From assembly GCA_900550285.1 (NCBI GenBank), contig URRW01000001.1:1-64000 (forward strand): a stretch of DNA of 64,000 bases. Direction: 5' to 3'. The stretch comes from an uncultured Lachnospiraceae bacterium. Its GTDB lineage: Bacteria > Bacillota > Clostridia > Lachnospirales > Lachnospiraceae. Shown one piece after another: positions 1-8,065 of this stretch. Under the pieces are notes generated by a model. That model searched no databases, was not told where the DNA came from, and was given only the letters and a program-made list of their open reading frames with translations. The position numbers and the translations under genes were made by a program. Every line of letters starts with the position of its first letter. The stretch's first letter is position 1.

Positions 1-716
1 TCAACATATTCTTTTTTATCATTATAACACTTGGGCACATAAAATTGCCTTATTTCATTGAAAACATCCTCAGCTACTGTTGTATTATAATTCCATCCCG
101 TTTCATCAGGCGCTTGATATACGATATTATATCGCTCCAGAAACTGATAAATTTGATTTCTCGCTTTCCGCTTTATGGACAATACTATCTTTTTTGCTTT
201 TATGTCCTTTGCATTTCGTTGAGAATATGGAATAAACAACGTATTATCTTCTTGCCGATATATTCTCCATCCATAAACATCACGATTGGATATTTTCTCA
301 GCAGGGTAAATCTCATAACCGTCATTTTGTAATAGCTTGTTAGTTGCCACTAAAAATTCTTTCCAATATCCCTTATCATATCGAACAGCAGGGTGAAATA
401 CTTCGCAAAGAAATTTTAAATATACTTCATCGCTACCATCTTGTAAATTGAATCTTTTGTCTTCAAAAACCCAGCAGTATGGATAATCATCATTATTCAC
501 TGTATGTTGCCAAATATCCTGTTCTGCATTTGCAAATCTTGAATCAAAACTTGGCATTCTCTCCAAATCATATAATCTTTTAAGAAAACCTATTTCTTCA
601 AGGCGACCATAATAATTATAAGTAACGGTTCGGGTTTGAAAAAATTCGTCTATCTCTAATCCATTCTGAAATAAATCTAAAATATCTCGCTTTGTTATTT
701 CTGTAATACGGTTCAC
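1..716 (-). CDS. AbiJ-like abortive infection protein, 5' part (runs off the left edge)
   Basis: The reading frame is open on the minus strand from a GTG at 716 to the window edge, about 238 residues, so the C-terminus is missing. A GGAGG lies 8 bases before the GTG; the nearby ATG at about 721 stops after two codons, which decides for GTG. The protein begins VNRITEITKRDILDLF and continues with YYGRLEEIGFLKRLYDL, DSRFANAEQDIWQH, a DD-Y-WVF motif and a DEVYLKFLCE...HPAVR block. I recognise this order as the N-terminal domain of AbiJ-type proteins (AbiJ_NTD3), which usually precedes an effector domain, here out of view. The gene is AT-rich, unlike the host genes to the right, and lies upstream of an exchanged rlmD 3' end, so it is probably cargo of a mobile element. 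Family naming is from memory of the motif pattern. Confidence 0.6.
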   Translation of the reverse strand, partial: MNRITEITKRDILDLFQNGLEIDEFFQTRTVTYNYYGRLEEIGFLKRLYDLERMPSFDSRFANAEQDIWQHTVNNDDYPYCWVFEDKRFNLQDGSDEVYLKFLCEVFHPAVRYDKGYWKEFLVATNKLLQNDGYEIYPAEKISNRDVYGWRIYRQEDNTLFIPYSQRNAKDIKAKKIVLSIKRKARNQIYQFLERYNIVYQAPDETGWNYNTTVAEDVFNEIRQFYVPKCYNDKKEYV

Positions 717-815
717 TCCATTTTCCTCCTTTCAAGCATATTCAGCACTTATATATTGCTTCCCAAATATTTTAAAGAAAAGCGTACCACTATTTTAATG
801 ATACGCTCATCATTA

Positions 816-2549
816 TTAAATCACTTCAAAATGCTTCAATGCATCCTTTATTGCTTCAACCTTCTCTGGAGTTGGATGCTTCCTCGGCTGTTTCAATTTC
901 TCTACCGCATTAGGAGCATCGTACATCGGCAAGCCTAAATCTCTCTTTACCTCTGCGATATATGCGGTATGTACTTTGAAGCCGTATTTAGCTTCTATGT
1001 ACTCCTTTATCATTTTGTAGGTCACTCGTTCTTTGGGCTTATAGCTTTCCGCTCTTTTAGCAATATTATCAAGCGGAACTTTTCCCTCACCCTCGCCAAA
1101 CTCAACTTTTACGTTGATATGTCCGTCTGGCTTTTTGTGGGAAAGCAGTACAACCGTCTCCACATGCCCCCCCATCGGGAAATTATCAAACGCCCTCCCC
1201 TTCTTCACTTCATACCCTTCCCCACACAGATACTTCAGATCCCTCGCCAGCGTCGCGGAGTCACAGCTCACATACACGATCCGCTCCGGCTGCATTTTCA
1301 CGATCGTTTTCAAGCATTCCTCATCGCAGCCCTTCCGGGGCGGATCAACCACGATCACGTCGGCAAAAATCCCCTCCGTTTCGTACAGGCGCGGCAGCAC
1401 CTCCTCGGCTTTCCCGACATAAAAGGAAGCGTTTTGAACGCCGTTTCGCGCGGCATTTTCCCGCGCATCCTCGATCGCCTGCGGCACGATCTCCACGCCG
1501 TAAACCTGCTTTGCCTTCTGCGCCAGAAAAAGGGAGATCGTCCCGATGCCGCAGTACAGATCCCAGACCGTTTCCCTGCCGGTCAGCCCCGCATATTCCA
1601 GCGCCTGACGGTAAATATGCTCCGTCTGCACGGGGTTTACCTGATAAAAGGACTGGGGCGAAATGGAAAAAACAAGCCCGCCGATCGTATCCTCAATGCG
1701 TTCCTTTCCGCGCACGGTGCGCGTCTTTTTCCCCATGATCACATTGGTTGCCTCGGTGTTTGTATTCACAGAAAAGCTTGTCATGCCCGGAACATTGGCA
1801 AACAGGCGCTCCGCCAGCTCCTCCTCGCCCGGCAGCTTCGTCCCGTTTAAAATCAGGCACACCATCATCTGCCCGGTAGAAAAGCCCTTCCGGATGAGCA
1901 CATGGCGCAGCAGCCCCTTTCCGGTCGTTTCATCATAGGCGGAAATCTTTTTTTCCGCGCAGAAATCCAGCACCGTATCCAGCACAGTCCTATTTTCCAC
2001 GACGCCCAGCGCGCAGTCGCGGTTTTCGATGATCGTATGCGTCCTGCCCGCATAAAAGCCTGCGATCAGCCTGCCGTTTTTATCCGTCCCGACCGGAACC
2101 TGCGCCTTATTGCGGTATCGGAACGGCTTTTCCATCCCCACCGGGCTTTCCATGATTTCCTCGACAAATTCCGGCGAAAATCCGCCGATCCGGATCAGGT
2201 TATTTTTTACCTTGCGGTCTTTGAAGGCAAGCTGTTTTTCATAGGATACCGCCTGAAGCTGGCAGCCGCCGCACTGGCGCGCGTAGACGCAGACAGGCTC
2301 CACCCGGTTGGGCGAAGGCTCCAGCACCTCCTCCAGACGCGCGTAGGCGTAGCCTTTTTTTGCCTTTACGATGCGCGCGCGGACGGTATCGCCCATTACC
2401 GCATCCTTTACAAAAAGCGTATAGCCCGAGCGCAAAGCCCCGCCTGCATTCGATTCCTGCCCGGTTTCCTCCAGATGCCCGATGCCTTCCCCGTCCGTTC
2501 CCATATCCGTGATCTTTACGGTGTAAATCTGATTTTTCTGTACGTTCAC
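816..2549 (-). CDS. rlmD: 23S rRNA (uracil-5-)-methyltransferase RlmD/RumA with exchanged C-terminal tail
   Basis: 577 residues. It methylates C5 of a uridine in 23S rRNA using S-adenosylmethionine. Visible parts are an N-terminal TRAM region (about 1-75), Fe-S cysteines C87, C93, C96 and C179, the SAM motif DLYCGIGTISLFL near 325, and the catalytic region YVSCDSATLARDL near 430. The classical protein ends at VVLLSHKK; here a 106-residue tail follows (from residue 472, bases 816-1136) that is Lys-rich, ends KDALKHFEVI and has AT-rich codons while the rest of the gene is strongly GC-rich. The start is GTG at 2549, sharing one base with the yhaM stop (TAGTG), so the genes are translationally coupled. 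The tail is the kind left by elements that integrate in rum genes of Firmicutes (known for streptococcal elements); its exchange here is inferred from composition. Confidence 0.93.
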   Translation of the reverse strand: MNVQKNQIYTVKITDMGTDGEGIGHLEETGQESNAGGALRSGYTLFVKDAVMGDTVRARIVKAKKGYAYARLEEVLEPSPNRVEPVCVYARQCGGCQLQAVSYEKQLAFKDRKVKNNLIRIGGFSPEFVEEIMESPVGMEKPFRYRNKAQVPVGTDKNGRLIAGFYAGRTHTIIENRDCALGVVENRTVLDTVLDFCAEKKISAYDETTGKGLLRHVLIRKGFSTGQMMVCLILNGTKLPGEEELAERLFANVPGMTSFSVNTNTEATNVIMGKKTRTVRGKERIEDTIGGLVFSISPQSFYQVNPVQTEHIYRQALEYAGLTGRETVWDLYCGIGTISLFLAQKAKQVYGVEIVPQAIEDARENAARNGVQNASFYVGKAEEVLPRLYETEGIFADVIVVDPPRKGCDEECLKTIVKMQPERIVYVSCDSATLARDLKYLCGEGYEVKKGRAFDNFPMGGHVETVVLLSHKKPDGHINVKVEFGEGEGKVPLDNIAKRAESYKPKERVTYKMIKEYIEAKYGFKVHTAYIAEVKRDLGLPMYDAPNAVEKLKQPRKHPTPEKVEAIKDALKHFEVI

Positions 2550-3493
2550 TATTCCATCCTCGTCGGTCTTAAATTCGATTCAAAAAATCTGTTGTAGCCC
2601 AGCCAGCCGTTCTCTTTTGCCCCTTCTAAAATTTCCGTGAAGGTTTCCATTTTTGCATCCGCGTTGTCCGCCAGGTTCAGCGCCAACGCCTCCATCAGCG
2701 CGGGTTTTTTGGGCGAACCGTACTCATACTCGCCGTGATGCGCCAGAATGCAGTGCTTTAGCTCCGATTCCAGCACGGCGGGAAATCCCGGGATCGCGCG
2801 CGCCTTGACGCCGACCATTTCCGTTCCGATCACGATATGCCCCAGAAGCTGTCCGTCGTCGGTATAATCATTCTGCGGAAACAGCGAAATTTCCCTTGTT
2901 TTTCCGATGTCGTGGCACATTGCCGCCGAAAGCAGAAGGTCGCGCTTTAACAGCGGATAGGTCGTGCAAAAATAATCGCACAGCTTCACAACGCTCAGCG
3001 TGTGCTCCAAAAGCCCGCCTACAAAGCCGTGATGCACGCTTTTTGCCGCGGAGGATTTCTGGAAATTCCTGATAAATTCCTCATCCTCCACAAAAAAACT
3101 CTCCATCAGCTTTTTCAGCCACACATTCTGCAGGCTGCCGATATAGCCCAGAAGCTCTTTGTACATAGCCGTAATGTCTTTTTTGCTTACCGGAAGATAG
3201 TCTGCCGGGTTGTATTCGCCCTCGCGGCACAGGCGCACCCGCTTGATGTTGACCTGATTCGCGCCCTGAAAGCTTGTCACATCGCCGTATACCTCAATGT
3301 AATCGAGGCTGTCAAAATCATCGATGCCCGCGCTGTTCGGATCCCAGATCTTGCCGTCCACCGTTCCGGTTTTATCCTGCAAAACAACCGTTTCATACGG
3401 TTTGCCGTTTTTGGTCACTGCCGACTGCTTATGCTTGCACAGATAAATGTCAAAAACCCGGTCGCCCTCTTTATAATCCTTAATAAATTTCAT
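2549..3493 (-). CDS. yhaM: 3'-5' exoribonuclease, YhaM family (OB fold + HD domain)
   Basis: 314 residues, the usual YhaM length. Residues 10-90 look like an OB fold for nucleic-acid binding; residues 155-270 form an HD hydrolase domain with H164 (GLLEHTLSV), H194-D195 (CHDIGK) and later AHHGEYEYGSPK. Family members degrade RNA and single-stranded DNA 3' to 5' in the cytoplasm. The ATG at 3493 has AGGAG at good spacing. It is the first gene of a coupled pair with rlmD; the stop TAG overlaps the GTG of rlmD by one base. The last residues are RPTRME. Confidence 0.9.
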   Translation of the reverse strand: MKFIKDYKEGDRVFDIYLCKHKQSAVTKNGKPYETVVLQDKTGTVDGKIWDPNSAGIDDFDSLDYIEVYGDVTSFQGANQVNIKRVRLCREGEYNPADYLPVSKKDITAMYKELLGYIGSLQNVWLKKLMESFFVEDEEFIRNFQKSSAAKSVHHGFVGGLLEHTLSVVKLCDYFCTTYPLLKRDLLLSAAMCHDIGKTREISLFPQNDYTDDGQLLGHIVIGTEMVGVKARAIPGFPAVLESELKHCILAHHGEYEYGSPKKPALMEALALNLADNADAKMETFTEILEGAKENGWLGYNRFFESNLRPTRME

Positions 3494-3545
3494 ATTTTTC
3501 TCCTCGCTTTTGTTTCTTCATTTTATGAGGCGTCCGCCTCTGTTT

Positions 3546-4829
3546 TTACTCCAAAATCACGTCCACCTGCATTTCCTGATAGCCGTCCTGCCCCTGACGC
3601 ATGAGCGTTACGTTTACCGTCGTGCCCGGCGCAAGCTCCAACAGCGCCGCATGATATTCCGTAAAAGAAGTGATCTCTGTCTCCTGCACCTTCACGATCA
3701 CGTCGCCGCTCTGGATCCCCGCCTTCATTGCGGGAGAATCCATCACAATGCCCGTCACATATGCGCCGCGCGGAACCTCTTTTTCCAGATGCACCGTTTC
3801 CGGCACATCCGTTCCGTTGATCCCCATATGGGCGATCTCCTGTCCGTTGGAAAGCTTCCCGATCGTCGCGATCAGATCCGCCACGCCGTACGCGGTCATT
3901 CCGCTCTCTTCCTGCGTCCCTTTTAAAATTCCTACAATCTGTCCGGACAGGTTTAAAAGCACTCCGCCGCCGTTCTGCATTCCCGTCATATCCGTTTTCA
4001 GAAGGTGGACGTTATGATCCGTCAGGCTTTCAACCGAATCCGTCGAAGTTACCATCCCGAAAACAACGGTTTCCGTTCCCTGCGGACGTCCCACCGCGAT
4101 CACCGGCGACGCCAGTATGCCGCTGCCGGGACTTCCCATTACGGCTGTTTTCAAATTCGCCTTCGTGCTCTCCGGGATCTCCTCCCGCAAAATGCTGATC
4201 ACCGCAAGCCCCGTTTCCTCATCCGCCCCTTTTATCTGAGCGGGCGCGGTATTTCCGTCCGCAAAAGTGACCTCCAAACTCTCCGCCTTCTGAACCATCC
4301 GGTTTTCGACGAGCACGAGAAATTCCTTTCCGTTGTCCGCCACGATCACCCCGGCGCTTTTTCCTTCATTTTCATAGGTATTGTCAAACCAGTCTATGTC
4401 CGACACCACCCCGGTCACCGTTACCAGAGACTGATCCGAAAAGCTCTTTGCCACCGCATACAGGTTCCGGTACAGCGTCTGGTAATCACTGATTTCCAGC
4501 GGAACCTTTTCAATGACCGTCTGCGGCTCCTCCTGCGCGCTTTCCGTCTCTTCCAGGATCATGTCCTCCGGGCGCATCTCGTCCTCAATATCCTCTTCCT
4601 TTAATTCCACCATCTGCGGCTCCTCCTCCGGGTACAGCAGATTGGAAAAAACAGGCTCCAGCACAAGAAATGTCAGACACGCAATCAGTCCGAAGATCAC
4701 CGCCATGCTCGCCGTCAGAAGCGTCCGCTTCACGAGCTTTTTGCGGTTCAGCGGACGTTCCTTGACCTTTTCCTTGATAAATTCAATATCCTGATTCGGC
4801 AATTCCTGATTCTGCCGGTTATCCTCCAT
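3546..4829 (-). CDS. membrane-anchored HtrA/DegP-like protein with PDZ domain, catalytic triad lost
   Basis: 427 residues: an acidic/basic cytoplasmic N-terminus, one membrane segment at about 37-57, a trypsin-like fold at about 120-320 and a PDZ domain at about 335-427 (GAYVTGIVMDSPAMKAGIQ). The framework of HtrA proteases is present, for instance GVIVADNG, GLAVISI, VIAVGRPQG and LLNLSGQIVGI. The three catalytic positions are not: the His of NNHVV is ENRMV (about 175-179), the Asp of RTDLAVL is EETGLAV, and the Ser motif GNSGGP is QNGGGV (about 285-290). It is therefore probably not a protease; a chaperone, scaffold or substrate-binding role at the outer face of the membrane is inference. 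Its promoter lies at 4888-4917. Confidence 0.85.
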   Translation of the reverse strand: MEDNRQNQELPNQDIEFIKEKVKERPLNRKKLVKRTLLTASMAVIFGLIACLTFLVLEPVFSNLLYPEEEPQMVELKEEDIEDEMRPEDMILEETESAQEEPQTVIEKVPLEISDYQTLYRNLYAVAKSFSDQSLVTVTGVVSDIDWFDNTYENEGKSAGVIVADNGKEFLVLVENRMVQKAESLEVTFADGNTAPAQIKGADEETGLAVISILREEIPESTKANLKTAVMGSPGSGILASPVIAVGRPQGTETVVFGMVTSTDSVESLTDHNVHLLKTDMTGMQNGGGVLLNLSGQIVGILKGTQEESGMTAYGVADLIATIGKLSNGQEIAHMGINGTDVPETVHLEKEVPRGAYVTGIVMDSPAMKAGIQSGDVIVKVQETEITSFTEYHAALLELAPGTTVNVTLMRQGQDGYQEMQVDVILE

Positions 4830-4887
4830 ACAGCCATCAATCCTTTCCGTCCATACTCACGGCGCAGGCTGCGCCATGTTATTTTTC

Positions 4888-4917
4888 AGTATACCCCAAA
4901 CTGCCCCCGGCGCACAA
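4888..4917 (-). promoter_or_regulatory. putative promoter of the HtrA-like gene
   Basis: On the minus strand TTGTGC (4917-4912) and TATACT (4893-4888) are separated by 18 bases, about 60 bases before the ATG at 4829. The -35 box is a poor match, so this is tentative. Confidence 0.4.
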
Positions 4918-4966
4918 GTCCGGAACTGCGCTCCCCGGGAAAAATTCTGCCGTATATCGCTTCGCA

Positions 4967-5220
4967 GGCTTTGGGGATTCGGGGAGCAGGGCGGCGGTTT
5001 GGGGGCGGCGGAGTCCGCCATCGCTCGCCGGGAATTTTATACAAAATAAGCAGTCCGTCCCGATACGTAGGAAGTCCGGTCAAACTCGCACGGCTTTTGC
5101 CGTGCTCAGACAAGTCCCGGACTCCCTGCCGGGACAGACTGCTTATTTTGAAAATTCCCCCTCGCTCAGAAGGCTCCGCCGCCCCCAAACCGCCGCCCTG
5201 CTCCCCGAACCCCCAAAGCC
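4967..5220 (+). repeat. giant imperfect hairpin, element A
   Basis: A 254-base element in the divergent intergenic region. The outer arms 4967-5013 and 5174-5220 are inverted repeats identical at 46 of 47 positions and rich in G/C. A second stem pairs 5031-5061 with 5131-5158 (AAAATAAGCAGTCYGTCCC). A third pairs AGTCCGG (5073-5079) with CCGGACT (5117-5123), and the tip is GCACGGC-TTTT-GCCGTGC (5088-5105). Between the last two stems sit unpaired strands TCAAACTC and TCAGACAAGTC that recur in element B. It encodes no credible protein. It could be a non-autonomous mobile repeat or a structured RNA; neither is shown. Confidence 0.85.
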
Positions 5221-5276
5221 CTCCGAAAGGCGTTCTCTGCCCGCAAATTTCCCTACCCGTTTTCCGCGCAGTATGG

Positions 5277-5282
5277 TATGAT
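5277..5282 (+). promoter_or_regulatory. possible extended -10 element before mutS2
   Basis: TGGTATGAT (5274-5282) matches an extended -10 consensus without a good -35. If used, element B would be transcribed as part of a leader of about 350 bases before mutS2. Confidence 0.25.
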
Positions 5283-5311
5283 GTTGAAAAAGGCTCAGGG
5301 AGGAAGCGTTC

Positions 5312-5592
5312 CGCCTTCGGTCAGTATCTGCCGGGCGCAGGCTGCGGGTAAACCGATCCGCTGCGGCAGAGCCCTGACGAGCGAAGGGGAATTTGCAAAA
5401 AAGAGGAAACAGCCCGGCAGTCCGCCCGGGACTTGTTTGAGCGCGGCATCAGCCGCGCGAGTTTGACCGGATGGACTGCGTTCCGGGCAGTTTCGTATTT
5501 TTTGTTTCAAATTCCCAGTGAGCGAGGGCGGGCTCTGCCGCAGCGGATCGGTTTACCCGCAGCCTGCGCCCGGCAGGTACTGACCGAAGGCG
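5312..5592 (-). repeat. giant imperfect hairpin, element B (inverted relative to A)
   Basis: A 281-base element with outer arms 5312-5374 and 5530-5592, inverted repeats identical at 62 of 63 positions, but different in sequence from the arms of A. Inner stems pair GGGAATTT with AAATTCCC (5387-5394/5509-5516), GAAACAGCCCGG with CCGGGCAGTTTC (5406-5417/5483-5494) and GCAGTCC with GGACTGC. The tip is GCGCGGC-ATCA-GCCGCGC (5441-5458). Read on the minus strand, the tip and its flanks match A: CCGGTCAAACTCGC then the hairpin then GCTCAAACAAGTCCCGG, about 38 of 41 bases. The arms differ but the core is conserved, which points to selection or common origin of the core. Confidence 0.85.
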
Positions 5593-5641
5593 AAATCCTT
5601 CTCCCGAAACCATGTTTCACTGACCTGATATGGAGGACATC

Positions 5642-8017
5642 ATGAACGCAAAAGTTTTACGCGTACTCGAATATGATAAAGTGATCCGCATGCTGGAGGC
5701 GAAAGCGACCTCCGATCCGGGCCGCGAGCTGTGCCGCAGCCTCGAACCGATGACGGATCTTTCACAGATTGAAAAAGCACAGACCGAAACCGCAGACGCC
5801 CTGACCCGGATTTTCCAGAAGGGCAGCTTGAATTTTGGCAGCAACAAGCCCCTCGGCATGTGCCTGCGCTCCCTTGAGATCGGCAGCACGCTTTCGATGG
5901 AGGAGCTTTTGCGCATCGCCGGGCTTTTGGAAAACACCGCCCGCGTCAAGCATTACGGGCGCTCTGAAAAAGAGGACGATCAGACGGATTCCCTCTCGGA
6001 ATATTTTGACTGCCTCGAACCGCTTACGCCGCTCTCCGCAGAGATCCGGCGTTGCATCCTTTCGGAGGACGAGATGGCGGACGACGCAAGCCCTGCCCTG
6101 AAAAAGATCCGCCGCAGCATGACGCTGACCGGGGAAAAGATCCACAATCAGCTTACCGGGATGGTAAACGGCTCCGCCCGCAGCTATTTACAGGACGCGG
6201 TCATCACCTCCCGCGACGGGCGCTATTGTATCCCGGTCAAGGCAGAATATAAGAGTCAGGTTCCGGGCATGGTCCACGACCAGTCCTCCACCGGCTCCAC
6301 CTTTTTCATCGAGCCCGCTGCGGTTGTGAGCTTAAACAACCAGCTTCGCGAGCTGGAAATCGAGGAGCAGAAGGAAATTGCCGTCATTCTTGCCGAGCTG
6401 AGCGCCCGCGCGTCCGAGCACTGCGTTGAAATCGCGGAAAACCAGAAGCTCATGACCCTTCTGGACTTTATTTTTGCAAAAGCGGCGATGGCGATGGACT
6501 TAAACGCCACCCGCCCGCTGTTTAACGAGGATCATTACATCCGCATCCGTCAGGGACGCCATCCGCTGCTCGACCGCAAAAAGGTCGTGCCCATCGACGT
6601 GGAGCTGGGCGAAAAATTCGACCTGCTCATCATTACCGGCCCCAATACCGGCGGCAAGACCGTTTCCTTAAAAACAGTCGGGCTTTTCACGCTGATGGGA
6701 CAGGCAGGACTGCACATTCCGGCGCTCGACCGCTCCCAGCTTTCCGTTTTCACGGAAGTATTTGCCGACATCGGCGACGAGCAGAGCATCGAGCAGAGCC
6801 TGAGCACCTTTTCTTCGCACATGACGAGCATCGTTTCCATTTTGAAACATGCGGACGCAGACTCCCTCTGCCTGTTCGACGAGCTGGGTGCGGGAACCGA
6901 TCCTACGGAGGGCGCGGCGCTGGCGATCGCCATCTTAAATTTCCTGCACGACAGGGGCATCCGCACAATGGCAACGACCCATTACAGCGAATTAAAGATT
7001 TATGCGCTTTCCACGAATTTTGTGGAAAATGCCTGCTGCGAATTTGACGTGGAAACCCTGCGCCCCACCTACCGGCTTTTGATCGGCATTCCCGGAAAGA
7101 GCAACGCTTTTGCCATTTCCAAAAAGCTCGGTCTTTCCGATGAGATCATCGCCGCCGCAAAGGAGCAGATCGACGAACAGGACGTGAGCTTCGAGGACGT
7201 CATTTCCAATCTGGAAGCCAGCCGCATCACGATCGAAAAAGAGCAGCGCGAGATTGAAGCCTATAAAAAAGAAGTCGAATCCCTCAAAAAGAAGCTTCAG
7301 GAAAAAAATGACAGGATCGACCAGGCGCGCGACCGCATCCTGCGCGAAGCCAATGAAAAGGCACGCGATATTTTGCAGGACGCCAAAAACGTGGCAGACG
7401 AGACGATCCGCGTCTTCCAGAAGGCAGGCCCCGGCGCTTCCATGAAGGATCTGGAAAAGACCCGTCAGAAGCTGCGCGGCAATATCGACGACAAAAACAG
7501 CCGCCTTTCGGTTTCCGCCAAAAAAGAGCCCAAAGCCCCCTCCTTAAAGCCGGAGCAGTTAAAAAAGGGCGACGCCGTGCGCGTTGTTTCCATGGGCTTA
7601 AAGGGTACGGTCAGCAGCCTTCCAGACGCAAAGGGCAACCTGTTCGTGCAGTGCGGCATCCTGCGCACCTCCACCAACATCAAGGATCTGGTGCGCATCG
7701 AAGAAGCCACGATCACCGCGCCCAATCTGCAAAAAACCGGCAGCGGCAAGATCCGGATGTCCAAGTCCTTCTCCATTTCCCCGGAAATCAATCTTCTGGG
7801 CAAAACCGTGGACGAGGCACTTGCGGCGCTGGACAAATATTTGGACGACGCCTACCTTGCGCATCTGGAAAGCGTCCGCGTCGTACACGGCAAGGGGACC
7901 GGCGCGCTGCGCAATGCGGTGCAGCAGCATCTTCGCCGCGTCAAATATGTAAAATCATTCCGCCAGGGCGAATACGGGGAGGGAGACGCCGGCGTAACGA
8001 TCGTAGTTTTCAAATAA
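5642..8017 (+). CDS. mutS2: endonuclease MutS2 (ribosome collision/recombination factor)
   Basis: 791 residues from the ATG at 5642, which has GGAGG 5 bases upstream; an ATG at 5630 lacks such a site. Order: clamp/lever helices, ABC ATPase with Walker A GPNTGGKT near 332 and Walker B LFDELGAGTDPTEG, a long charged coiled coil (about 520-640), and a C-terminal Smr nuclease domain with HGKGTGALR near 750. MutS2 lacks the mismatch-recognition domain of MutS; family members act on branched DNA and, in Bacillus, on collided ribosomes. The next gene, a response regulator, follows after 48 bases with a weak inverted repeat (8014-8035), so read-through is possible. Confidence 0.95.
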   Translation: MNAKVLRVLEYDKVIRMLEAKATSDPGRELCRSLEPMTDLSQIEKAQTETADALTRIFQKGSLNFGSNKPLGMCLRSLEIGSTLSMEELLRIAGLLENTARVKHYGRSEKEDDQTDSLSEYFDCLEPLTPLSAEIRRCILSEDEMADDASPALKKIRRSMTLTGEKIHNQLTGMVNGSARSYLQDAVITSRDGRYCIPVKAEYKSQVPGMVHDQSSTGSTFFIEPAAVVSLNNQLRELEIEEQKEIAVILAELSARASEHCVEIAENQKLMTLLDFIFAKAAMAMDLNATRPLFNEDHYIRIRQGRHPLLDRKKVVPIDVELGEKFDLLIITGPNTGGKTVSLKTVGLFTLMGQAGLHIPALDRSQLSVFTEVFADIGDEQSIEQSLSTFSSHMTSIVSILKHADADSLCLFDELGAGTDPTEGAALAIAILNFLHDRGIRTMATTHYSELKIYALSTNFVENACCEFDVETLRPTYRLLIGIPGKSNAFAISKKLGLSDEIIAAAKEQIDEQDVSFEDVISNLEASRITIEKEQREIEAYKKEVESLKKKLQEKNDRIDQARDRILREANEKARDILQDAKNVADETIRVFQKAGPGASMKDLEKTRQKLRGNIDDKNSRLSVSAKKEPKAPSLKPEQLKKGDAVRVVSMGLKGTVSSLPDAKGNLFVQCGILRTSTNIKDLVRIEEATITAPNLQKTGSGKIRMSKSFSISPEINLLGKTVDEALAALDKYLDDAYLAHLESVRVVHGKGTGALRNAVQQHLRRVKYVKSFRQGEYGEGDAGVTIVVFK

Positions 8018-8065
8018 TAGAAAAAAGCTTTCTATTATCATAAATAAACCGGAGGGAGTATTTTT

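Noticed and set aside
1902..2597. Long plus-strand open frames opposite rlmD and most other GC-rich minus-strand genes
   Set aside because: They are antisense shadows of high-GC genes, lack ribosome sites and show no recognisable protein families.
4886..5645. Several open frames of 62-126 codons over the giant hairpins
   Set aside because: They cover inverted-repeat arms on both strands, are Pro/Arg-rich and have no ribosome sites; they result from the palindromes.
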